Positions 12,933 through 21,381 of a DNA stretch of 64,000 bases are shown here, piece after piece; position 1 is the first letter of the stretch; each line of letters opens with the position of its first letter. The stretch spans positions 4,244,855 to 4,308,854 of the forward strand of contig NW_015622544.1 of the NCBI RefSeq assembly GCF_000835495.1, in the 5' to 3' direction. The notes under the pieces were generated by a model that saw only the letters and a list, made by a program, of their open reading frames with translations, had not been told where the DNA came from and did not search any database. The stretch comes from Cladophialophora immunda. Taxonomy: Eukaryota > Ascomycota > Eurotiomycetes > Chaetothyriales > Herpotrichiellaceae. Made by a program: the position numbers and the translations under genes.

Positions 12933-13955
12933 ATGGACTTCGTACCAACCGTCGCATCTGTGTCGTTAGGCCATCCCACCGTTCACCCTATCACTGCACG
13001 ACTCTCCGCCGCGGCACGGCATGGCTTCAAACACGTGGAAATCGTGGAAGCGGACATCCTCGAGCAAGCAAAGGCCTTAGGGTTTGACGATTCCGCGAGT
13101 AGCCAAACAGAAGCCGCCAAATCCGTGCGGGCAATGTGTGACGAGCTGGGTCTGACAGTCCGAGTGTTGCAGCCGTTCTGGTTCTACGAAGGGCTGCTCG
13201 ACAAGGCGGAACATCTGGCCAAGATTGAGAAGTTGAAGCTCTGGCTCAAACTGGCAGCGATCCTGGGCACCCAGACCATCCAAATTCCCACGAACTGGCT
13301 GACCTCCGGAACGACGGGCGATCTCGAGGTCATTGTGCGGGATCTCTCTGAGATGGCTGATCTCGGCCTCAAAGAGGACCCCGTTGTCTCTTTCGCCTAC
13401 GAAGGCGTTGCGTGGGGAACTCACATTGACACCTGGCAAGGTACGTGGGACGTTGTGAAAAGGGTTGGTAGACCTAACTTCGGGCTGTGTCTCGATACGT
13501 TCCATATCGCCGGGCGAGTATGGGGCGATCCCACTGTCCTGTCGGGAATGAACGAAGACGCAGACAAGGCACTCGACGAGTCCTTGGAGGAGATGGTCCG
13601 GGATCTTGACGTAGGCAAGATCTTCTATGTCCAACCCGGCGACGCCGAACGGTTGGATCGGCCTCTTGTCCCCGGCCACCCGCTTTACACTGCGGACCAG
13701 AAGCCACGCATGACTTGGTCAAGGAACGCGCGACTGTTTGCCTACGAGCAACATCTCGGGGGGTATCTACCGGTGGAGAAAATCATGGAGACTCTGGTCA
13801 TAGGGATGGGTTACCGGGGCCTGATCAGTGCCGAGGTCTTCTCCCGACACCTATTCGATCCTAGACCCGAGATACCGTCCGAATTCGCCGATCGAGCGGC
13901 CAAATCATATAGAAGAATGGTTGAAGCTCTGGAACAGCAGTCCGGTCGAAAATAG
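12933..13955 (+). CDS. qutC: 3-dehydroshikimate dehydratase (QutC/QA-4 type, TIM barrel)
   Basis: Intron-free, 340 aa from the ATG at 12933; no upstream ATG lies in frame. The fold is the xylose-isomerase-like/AP-endonuclease-2 TIM barrel. Residues matching the metal and substrate site of fungal dehydroshikimate dehydratases are visible: Glu in FAYEGVAWGTH, Asp and His in GLCLDTFHIAGR, the strand FYVQPGDAERL, and Glu in GLISAEVFSRHLF near the end. The enzyme converts 3-dehydroshikimate to protocatechuate, the last step of the quinate/shikimate peripheral pathway before the beta-ketoadipate route, in the cytosol. Quinate dehydrogenase and dehydroquinase are absent from the window, so this is not a complete qut/qa cluster. 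It could be another sugar-phosphate isomerase/epimerase-like enzyme, but length and motif order favour the dehydratase. Confidence 0.8.
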   Translation: MDFVPTVASVSLGHPTVHPITARLSAAARHGFKHVEIVEADILEQAKALGFDDSASSQTEAAKSVRAMCDELGLTVRVLQPFWFYEGLLDKAEHLAKIEKLKLWLKLAAILGTQTIQIPTNWLTSGTTGDLEVIVRDLSEMADLGLKEDPVVSFAYEGVAWGTHIDTWQGTWDVVKRVGRPNFGLCLDTFHIAGRVWGDPTVLSGMNEDADKALDESLEEMVRDLDVGKIFYVQPGDAERLDRPLVPGHPLYTADQKPRMTWSRNARLFAYEQHLGGYLPVEKIMETLVIGMGYRGLISAEVFSRHLFDPRPEIPSEFADRAAKSYRRMVEALEQQSGRK

Positions 13956-14214
13956 GACATTCGTTACCGATGGATTCTCCTGGGTCGAGTTCAAGTTGCT
14001 TAGGCTAGCTGGGCGAGGTTTATTTCTTTTTCCTACTAGGTAAACTTGAAAATACCTGGCAAGGCCAGCCGAAATGACATTCATACGTCAAGCTTCTTCA
14101 CCCAGGCTGACCGGGTTCGTTGAAGCTTCGGGTAAATGCACATCCGCACATCTGATGCATCGAACTACAGTACTATGTCTGCTTTCCGACGGGGCACCCT
14201 AGGATCTTATATAT
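13956..14214. other. Short intergenic region
   Basis: Between the dehydratase stop and the broken SnoaL-like gene; probably terminator and promoter sequence. Nothing else seen. Confidence 0.4.
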
Positions 14215-15124
14215 ATGTTCGAAGAAGAAATGGTAATGGTTTGTGACAGGCCCGGGATTGTTAGGAGAAAATGGTGGTTGATCTGCACTCTTTGCCGGCC
14301 GGTTCGAGGCCGGAAACCGCTATTCGAAATACCGGCCCAGACAGCCTGGCCCTGGAAAGATACAAGCCCAGGGAACTGGCCGAAGGTTGACCGATGTACC
14401 GGTGAGTAACGCATCTTCATCCCAGATCTCAACATGCAGAAAAGCTCATGGTTTTGGCGAACCCCAACGATGCGGGCGAATGGGAGAATCTAAGTCAGAT
14501 CTTCCACCCTGACGCATTCATCTACACCACCTGGACTGGCTAGACCCATCATTTGGACTTCATATCAGCTTCCAAGACGGGAATGGATTCCAGGGCGTTT
14601 ATTATGCATCGGTGCCACGGCATCAGCACAGACATTGACCCAAGCGCCAGCAGGGCAGTCACGAAGATGAAAGCAACCATCACCCAACGGTTCGACCTGG
14701 ACGGCATTGAAGCCGACGCGGAGAGTGACTGTCGATTTTGCTTCTTTTGGCTGAAGGTCGGGGATAAGTGGAAGGCGAAGTTTGTCCGGCACTGGTATGA
14801 AAAGGCAAGAGGAAAAGAAGACGCCATGGCGTTGTCCCCCAAAAGTGTGCAACCACTAACATCAGAGAACAGGACAAGTTAATCCCGGTGAATCCCAACA
14901 AAGTGCCCACACTTGATGAGGCTCAGCTTCAGGCATACCCATCTGGCTACCGGCACTTGGCCTACTGTCAAGAAAAGACCATGGGGGTGAGGGTCCTGCC
15001 TGACATGCCTGGGCATAGGCGGGAGAAAGGATTACCTGGAGGTAGTTTGGCTTGCGGGGAGAAGCACGATCTGCTATATTGGCAGTGCAAACAGTGGCTA
15101 GAAGGCGAAGATTTCGAGATTTGA
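14215..15124 (+). pseudogene. SnoaL-like (NTF2-fold) protein interrupted by one TAG codon
   Basis: Three segments share one reading: 14215-14401, 14440-14804 and 14873-15124. They encode a typical fungal SnoaL-like protein: AWPWK and NWPKVDRC, then [63 protein letters not shown], and after the last intron [22 protein letters not shown] and [17 protein letters not shown]. In the middle segment codon 14541-14543 is TAG, between TTWTG and THHLDF, where relatives have an ordinary residue. Everything after it stays in frame and well conserved, so the break looks recent. The first intron (14402-14439) would be only 38 nt, and the last (14805-14872) has a GC donor, AAG|GCAAGA, with a good CACTAAC branch. 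The N-terminal residues from 14215 do not look conserved, so the true start is unsure. A sequencing error or strain polymorphism is possible. Confidence 0.7.
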
Positions 15125-15632
15125 ACGTTGACGAGCTATGGTGTTGTTTTCCTGCCTTCTTACTGCAAAGAAGCTCTTGGCGTATCAGTGAAATTGAAGT
15201 CACCATAATAAGAACGGGGCCCCTGGTCCTCCAAGTCTCCGATAGGTGAGGTGAGACCACGCCTGACAGCCTCGTGAGCGTGAGCTGGGGTGAGCACAGG
15301 GCGACATTGCCCGAGTCTGGAACAAGGCTGAGCTCGCCGCTGATTCACTTCGTCTTGGCGGGTCGTACTTTATTCCCAATGCAGATGCTCGCTATGCTGC
15401 TGCTGAGCCAACTTGAAGTCGAAGTGCTACTGATGCCGGCACCATTTCCTTTTTCTCAGCTGCCTATGAGGGAGAACTAGGCGTTGGCGACTTTGTGTTT
15501 TGTCCCTCGGCCCTGTCGTTGATGCCGTCCTGCCTCTAGAGAAGCCTGCGCTCAGAACACCCCAGCTCTGTCTGGCATCTGTGCCTCCCGCATGCTCCCG
15601 CAGTTCACTCTACACATCCCCACCGTCTCCCA
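15125..15632. other. Intergenic, promoter of the GH5 gene
   Basis: 508 nt with no credible gene; probably the promoter and leader of the steryl-glucosidase gene starting at 15633. Confidence 0.5.
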
Positions 15633-17978
15633 ATGACAACCCGTGGACTCTCGATCGATGGAGTCAGATTCCGAGATGCAGAAGGACGTGAGGTGACTTT
15701 TCGCGGCATCAACGTTGCTGGAGACTGCAAACTTCCCCGTCACCCAAGCCAACCCTCTCACGAACTCACTGGCTTCTTCGACGCCAAAAATGTCTCCTTC
15801 GTGGGACGCCCTTTCACGGAGGAGGAGGCACATATACACTTTGCGAGGATAAAGAGATGGGGCTACAACCTGATCCGGTACATCTTCACTTGGGAAGCCC
15901 TGGAACATGCTGGACCAGGCCAATACGATGAGGAGTTTATAGATCACACCATCAAGATCCTGCGGATAGCAAAGTCTTATGGACTCTATGTCTTCATGGA
16001 TCCTCACCAGGACGTCTGGTCGAGGTTTACCGGCGGCTCCGGGGCTCCCCTTTGGACTCTGCATGCCTGTGGGCTGGACCCCGAGACCTTTGCAGTGAAT
16101 CAAGCTGCCGTTGTTCACAATTCCTGGCCAGATCCTGCGCAATTTCCCAAGATGCTGTGGCCGACGAATTACACTCGTATGGCTACCGAGACTACGTTCA
16201 CCCTGTTTTATGCCGGCCGGGACTTTGCACCAAACGCCATCATAGATGGCAAGAACATCCAGGACTACTTGACGGACCATTTCATTTCAGCCTGTGCACA
16301 TCTGGCCCAGAGAATCCACGATGCTGGCGGTCTAGAGGATGAATGTATCATTGGGTGGGAAACGATGAACGAGCCGCATCGAGGATTGATCGGTTGGGAA
16401 GACCTCAACGCGCTGCCAGACGACCTCAAAATGAGGAAAGGAACAATGCCAACTCCGTGGCAGTCCATTCTGACGGGCTCAGGACGTGCCACCGAAGTTG
16501 ACGTCTACGATTTCAGCACATTCGGGTCATATAAGAGCGGTCGAGAACTGGTGGATCCAGAAGGGGTGTCGGCGTGGCTATCGAAGGATTTCGACGACAC
16601 ACAGTACGGGTGGAAGCGAGACCCAGGCTGGAGACTGGGCGAGTGCCTGTGGGCTCAGAACGGCGTCTGGGACCCCAGCCAAGACCAACTCTTGAAGCCA
16701 GATTATTTCGCCTCGATACCCAAATCGGGGGAGAAGTTGGACTATCTCAAATACACCAACATATACTACATGCAACATTTCCGGAAGTATAGAGATGCTA
16801 TCCGGTCGGTCCACAAGAATTGTATGATTCTGGTGCAATCAGCTGTTCTCGAAATACCGCCGAACATCAAGGGGACCGTCGACGATGACAAGAGACTGGT
16901 CTTTTCCACTCATTACTACGATGGCATCACGCTGCTTCAAAAACACTGGAATAAATACTACAATGTGGACGTCTTTGGTATCTTGCGTCACAAATACTCC
17001 AACCCGGTATTCGCTGTTCGGCTCGGCGAGACCGCTATTAGGAACTGCCTCAGGGACCAGTTGAAGGCGATACGTGAGGAAGGCGTGACATATCTGGGAG
17101 ACCATCCTACGCTTTTCACGGAGATTGGCATTCCCTTCGATATGGATGATAAATACGCTTATAAGTCTGGTGACTATTCAAGTCAGATCTCAGCCTTGGA
17201 TGCCAACCATTTCGCCTTGGAGGGCTCGGGGTCCCAGGGGTATACCTTGTGGACCTACGTCAGTCAGGTAAGAAACAATCTAGCCCAGCACCTTCGGCCG
17301 CTAATATCTCTACAGAACAATCACCAATGGGGTGACTTATGGAATGGCGAAGACCTCTCCATTGTCTCGGTTGATGATCCTCTCCTTCCAAGCGTCTCGA
17401 CGTTGTCTGCCCTCCCCTCTGTCAACCCCTCCACAGTATCCCTGGGTCAGCAATCAGCCTCCTATTCAAGCACGACACTGTCTGACTCGACTACAATAAA
17501 CCCATCAAACCTCAAAGACGCTCTGATCACTCCTCGGATCAATCAAACCCCTCAAGCGATCCAGGGAATCGCAGAGGGAACGCCCGGCTTCCGTGCTGCC
17601 GAAGCGTGGGTTCGGCCCTCCCCAATCGCTACCGTCGGTGACGTCGTGAATTACGGCTTCGACCTGAAATCCGTGACCTTCACATTCTCCTTAACCTCAG
17701 ACAGTGCGACAAAAGAATCTGTACCTACGGAGATTTTCCTGCCCGAGTTTCATTTCCCGCCTGGGAAAACGCAGGTGGAGGTGAGTGGCGGACGATGGAG
17801 AATCGACGCAGTGGACGTCGATGGTGAAGGCATGCAAGTGATGAAATGGTGGCACGGGGCTGGAGAACAGAGTATAACTGTCAAGGGCATGAAGAGGAAA
17901 CCTGGAGCGTTGAATGAGGAGGATGATTCGGAAGCCGGGTATTTGGACACGATGCGGGAGAGCTGCTTGGTGATGTAA
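15633..17978 (+). CDS. EGH1: GH5-type steryl-beta-glucosidase / glucocerebrosidase-related enzyme (Egh1/EGCrP2-like)
   Basis: Exons 15633-17267 and 17316-17978, 765 aa, close to yeast Egh1. The 48 nt intron is a multiple of three and has no stop, so the frame stays open without splicing. Splicing restores WTYVSQ-NNHQWGDLWNGEDLS as in the family. Features: VTFRGINVAGDCKLP at the N-terminus, YNLIRYIFTWEALE and YVFMDPHQDVWSRFTGGSGAP in the barrel, acid/base Glu about residue 247 in GWETMNEPH, and nucleophile Glu about residue 497 in TLFTEIGIPFD. A Ser/Thr-rich stretch of about 70 residues precedes the C-terminal beta domain, which begins near EGTPGFRAAEAWVRPS. No signal peptide is seen, in agreement with a cytosolic enzyme that degrades ergosteryl-glucoside. 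Fungal relatives control sterylglucoside level and vacuole/membrane homeostasis. Confidence 0.88.
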   Translation: MTTRGLSIDGVRFRDAEGREVTFRGINVAGDCKLPRHPSQPSHELTGFFDAKNVSFVGRPFTEEEAHIHFARIKRWGYNLIRYIFTWEALEHAGPGQYDEEFIDHTIKILRIAKSYGLYVFMDPHQDVWSRFTGGSGAPLWTLHACGLDPETFAVNQAAVVHNSWPDPAQFPKMLWPTNYTRMATETTFTLFYAGRDFAPNAIIDGKNIQDYLTDHFISACAHLAQRIHDAGGLEDECIIGWETMNEPHRGLIGWEDLNALPDDLKMRKGTMPTPWQSILTGSGRATEVDVYDFSTFGSYKSGRELVDPEGVSAWLSKDFDDTQYGWKRDPGWRLGECLWAQNGVWDPSQDQLLKPDYFASIPKSGEKLDYLKYTNIYYMQHFRKYRDAIRSVHKNCMILVQSAVLEIPPNIKGTVDDDKRLVFSTHYYDGITLLQKHWNKYYNVDVFGILRHKYSNPVFAVRLGETAIRNCLRDQLKAIREEGVTYLGDHPTLFTEIGIPFDMDDKYAYKSGDYSSQISALDANHFALEGSGSQGYTLWTYVSQVRNNLAQHLRPLISLQNNHQWGDLWNGEDLSIVSVDDPLLPSVSTLSALPSVNPSTVSLGQQSASYSSTTLSDSTTINPSNLKDALITPRINQTPQAIQGIAEGTPGFRAAEAWVRPSPIATVGDVVNYGFDLKSVTFTFSLTSDSATKESVPTEIFLPEFHFPPGKTQVEVSGGRWRIDAVDVDGEGMQVMKWWHGAGEQSITVKGMKRKPGALNEEDDSEAGYLDTMRESCLVM

Positions 17979-18319
17979 ATCTGTATGAAGCGGCCAGCTT
18001 TGGTCTTCAGCGAACTGTATGTCTTGTTTGGGCGCAACGGAAGCGGGTTGGAATCCACGGCTCTTTCTTGTTCAGCTGCGGCGACTGCTGTATCTGAATG
18101 TCACTGATATACAATTGGCCGACTGCCTATTTCCGCCTGGTGGCGAGAAAGAAGAATACGATGAAATGATGCAGTACAGTGTCTAACGCGAGTCCGCCCT
18201 CAACTCTCACGGTTCTGCGCGTATCCACCTTAAACTGCTCCCACAGTGCCTTCAATGAGGCTAACGACAGCACGGACGGTATATCTGGTGCAGCTCCCTC
18301 CAGACTCATACCCACTCCC
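17979..18319. other. Convergent intergenic region
   Basis: 341 nt between the 3' ends of the GH5 gene and TRM10. No gene or repeat seen; likely terminators. Confidence 0.5.
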
Positions 18320-19948
18320 TTACTGTGCATTTTCACTTTGTCGCGCTTCTTCTTCTTCTTCTTCTTCGCCATTCCCTTGCGGTTCCTCGTGGACATCATC
18401 AGCAGCACCATGGTTGCCCTCATTATCATCGTCCTCAGCAGCGTCGGCGTCGTCGGCATCAACGTCGTCCTGCGCTTCCGCGGTCTTCCCGTTCTTCCCT
18501 TCATCCTGATGGATGTCATCCTCTTCGCCACCGGCGTCCCCCTTCAACTTACCCCCTTTCCTCTTGGGGATGACCCGCAAAAAGGCCTTGCCCCAGTCCT
18601 CCTCCTCCAGATAGCGCAGCAGGATCTCCACGACGTGGTTCGTCGCCAGGACCTTGCGAGACGTCATCTCAAGGTACTCGCCGATGGGCAGCTTCGCCGT
18701 CTTGACCCCGCGGGCCGTGGCCGTCTTGTAGCAAATGCCCTTGTGCCGGTTTTTGTCCACCAGCCCGCCGACAATGTACGTCGAGTACGGGGACAGGGTG
18801 GTCAGGGTGTCGGGCGAGTCGGAGGTCAGGTAGATGACTTCACCTTGGGGAGGTAGGGAGGGTTCTGATGGCAGAGAATGTTGTACTTCGGGTTGGGCGG
18901 ATTCGGGAGCTTTTGGTGCTGGTGTGTCCTGGGGCTTGAGAGGGCCGTTTGTGTCGGGTCGCCCGGCCTCTTCGGATTGTAGCGAGGTGTCCGCGGGCTT
19001 GAGATCTTCGGATACTGCTTTCTTAGCAGGTACCGGCCCATCGGCGCCAGCGGTGGTAGCAGCAGCGGCGTACTTCTCAAAGCATGCCACCAACTTCCCA
19101 CCACCAGGGCCTTTCATCAACTCTTCGGCCTTCTTCGCCGCCTCGACAAAATCCCCCTCCACGAACGTTACATTCCTCCAGTTCAGATAATGTTTATTGA
19201 GCACCGTATCGAATCTCTCCTTCAGTAGCCCGCCCCAGGAGCTAATCACAAGATGTGCCTGATATCGCGTGCGCGAGTTATCCGAGTATGACCGTGTCAG
19301 CTGTGAGCCAAGGGATATCCGCTCTTTTTCCATCATGAGATCGTCGAAGCCACAGTCTATGAGGATGGTCATGGGGACTGGGACGGGACGACGGAACTTC
19401 ATTTTAGGGGGTGGTTGTGGAAGCTTCGTCTTCGTCTTCGTCCCTTCTTCTCCATTTCCTCCTCCAACAAGGGACGGTTGTTGCAGTATTTGGAGCCGGT
19501 GCTGTTCCTCCTCTTCTCGGGCCGCTCGTTTCCTGGCCCTCTTCTCCTGTGTCTTCTGTTTTCGTTTCGCTTTGCGGTAGTCTCGGGCTGCCTCCCACTC
19601 TTCTCGCTTTCGTAGTTTCTTTAGCTGGTTCTTGGACAGTGGCTTCGAAGCGTCGCCATCTTGTCGTTGATGCTGCGGTGTCTGGGCAAGGTCTGGTTGG
19701 CTTTCTGGATCCAACCCCGAACTGTCTGAATCATCTTGACCGTCTTCCTCTCCCCGCGTCACTGAAGGGTCCTCGATATTAGTAGCACACTCCTCTGGCT
19801 TACTGTTTTCCAACGCCGGAACATCGACCGTGCCAGTGATGGTGCCAGGTAACTGTGACAACAGAGGAGGACCTGCATCTTCAGCCGAGCCTTTGTCATC
19901 GTTTGAACTAAGCTTCCGAAGCTTTGCAGGGCGCTCCTCTGCCTCCAT
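18320..19948 (-). CDS. TRM10: tRNA (guanine-9-N1)-methyltransferase, Trm10 family
   Basis: Intron-free, 542 aa from the ATG at 19948; 51 further codons are open upstream but do not resemble the family. The N-terminal 100 residues are acidic and low-complexity, followed by a long basic helix (about 105-145) typical of Trm10. The SPOUT domain begins at ILIDCGFDDLM (about 195), with QLTRSYSDNSR (217-226), YIVGGLVDKNRHKG (391-404, with the catalytic Asp) and LPIGEYLEMTSRKVLATNHVVEIL (420-443), the last forming the trefoil knot. It methylates G9 of tRNA using SAM in nucleus/cytoplasm. An insertion of about 88 low-complexity residues (282-369) splits the SPOUT domain, and an acidic tail with a Glu run follows residue 470, making it much longer than yeast Trm10 (about 290 aa). 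It shares a short 260 nt divergent promoter with the complex I subunit gene. Confidence 0.93.
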   Translation of the reverse strand: MEAEERPAKLRKLSSNDDKGSAEDAGPPLLSQLPGTITGTVDVPALENSKPEECATNIEDPSVTRGEEDGQDDSDSSGLDPESQPDLAQTPQHQRQDGDASKPLSKNQLKKLRKREEWEAARDYRKAKRKQKTQEKRARKRAAREEEEQHRLQILQQPSLVGGGNGEEGTKTKTKLPQPPPKMKFRRPVPVPMTILIDCGFDDLMMEKERISLGSQLTRSYSDNSRTRYQAHLVISSWGGLLKERFDTVLNKHYLNWRNVTFVEGDFVEAAKKAEELMKGPGGGKLVACFEKYAAAATTAGADGPVPAKKAVSEDLKPADTSLQSEEAGRPDTNGPLKPQDTPAPKAPESAQPEVQHSLPSEPSLPPQGEVIYLTSDSPDTLTTLSPYSTYIVGGLVDKNRHKGICYKTATARGVKTAKLPIGEYLEMTSRKVLATNHVVEILLRYLEEEDWGKAFLRVIPKRKGGKLKGDAGGEEDDIHQDEGKNGKTAEAQDDVDADDADAAEDDDNEGNHGAADDVHEEPQGNGEEEEEEEARQSENAQ

Positions 19949-20208
19949 GGCAAGCGTGGACAGTCCAATGTGGTCGGCACAGCCGGTGCAATGAAACCTT
20001 TGGAGCATTTCAAAAAAGTATTTTGTGTCGCATAAAGGACTGCGCACGTGCTGCTTTAAGCTTCTGCTCCAAATTGGGCAAACCCCGACCCGAGCCTCCA
20101 ATTGACCTCATCTCGAACTTCCAAGCTACCCTTCACCACCACTCGCGCTGTCTATGTAGGTCCCAACACATCCAACAAGACCAGCCAGCCTTGGAGGACC
20201 TATAGACC

Positions 20209-20923
20209 ATGCCTCAAGACCTCCCGCCCACGGGCGGCTACGAAGCCGTTCAATACAGAGTACGTCCACGAGCTCACCCTCCACACACACACACCTTCCT
20301 TTCCTCTACCCCCAATTCCTCCATTCTCGTCCGAGAGCAGCAATAGCAGCAGCAATAGCAGCGCACTAACATTTTCTGTCCTTGTCTTGCTTCGCAGCGT
20401 AACATCCCCACGCGCGGCCTCAAACCCTTATGGTACCTCGTCGGCGTCGGACTCGTGATGGCCTACGGCTGGCGCCAGGTGTTCGTCGGACAGCGCGAGA
20501 AACACGAAATGGCCCGAGAGAAGATGTGGAGTCGGATACACCTGACGCCGTTGCTGCAGGCGGAGGAGGACCGGGATCAGGTCAGGAGATACTATGCCGA
20601 TTTGGCCAGGGAGAAGGAGTTGCTCGGGAGCCAGAGCGGGGCGTATAACAGTGATCGGTACGTCCCTTTTTTTTTTCTTTCTCTCTCTCATTTGTCTGGG
20701 TGGTTGGTTGGTTATCCTTCTGTCTTGCGCGGGACTAGACTGTGATTATCTTGAAAGAGGGCGGAGTAGGGGAAGCGCCTCAACGACTCGACGGCGGAGA
20801 GGAACATGACAAGAAAAAAAGGAACATGGGTCACCGAGCACGAGATGGCATGCTAACAGACCTTGCTCCCGCAGGTTCGTGAGACCGACATTTACAGCTA
20901 CACCGAGCAGAACGGTGGAATGA
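20209..20923 (+). CDS. NDUFA13: NADH:ubiquinone oxidoreductase subunit GRIM-19/NDUFA13
   Basis: Exons 20209-20259, 20398-20657, 20875-20923, giving 119 aa, the usual length. The N-terminus MPQDLPPTGGYEAVQYRRNIPTRG-like block, the single membrane helix around LWYLVGVGLVMAYGW, the charged helix with REKHEMAREKMWSR and RYYADLAREKE, and the end YNSDRFVRPTF all match the family. It is an accessory subunit of mitochondrial complex I, embedded by one helix in the inner membrane with no cleavable presequence. The first intron is 138 nt and the second 217 nt with a T-run just after the donor; both are longer than the window's usual introns. The last exon supplies the FVRPTF tail, which supports the junction. 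Confidence 0.93.
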
Positions 20924-21381
20924 GGGGCGGCACACACACACCTCTCATCGTTTCTATCAGCGGTCACCTCCGGCTCAGCTTGACATATGCTCCAAATCCT
21001 GCTCTTCTCCCAACGCTCGCAAGTCCCCTTCTGAGCGGCACAATGAACATCCCCTAAGATCCGAGAGTCAAGGAGGCACAGATACCAAGGAATCCCAAGA
21101 GGATGAAGAGATGTGGGAAGACCTTTATCAACCCGACATGTACATAAAATAAAAACCTCACGATACAGGAGACAGCATTGGGACAAGGAATGCATCGTTC
21201 CGTTACAGACGATCATCTCGCAGTGAGGAGGCTGGCTTTGACGTCCGTTTGCAAAATTCGCATTGAGCTTCACGTGCCTGCCTTCGAGCGCTGCCCGCCT
21301 CGATATCCAACGTGCGCATAACATCTACTCTATTCCCCGCAGTCGTTGTTGTGGTTGTTTGCGGTCTTTTGCCCCCCAGTT
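20924..21381. other. Convergent intergenic region
   Basis: 458 nt between the 3' ends of the complex I gene and the MSN5 homologue. No gene seen; an AT-rich stretch near 21140 could hold polyadenylation signals. Confidence 0.5.

Noticed and set aside
14281..14340. GGTTCGAGGCC resembling a tRNA T-loop
   Set aside because: No acceptor stem, D-arm or anticodon arm can be folded around it; it lies in the SnoaL-like first segment.
18340..18380. (TTC)n microsatellite
   Set aside because: It is the coding Glu run in the Trm10 tail, not an independent repeat element.
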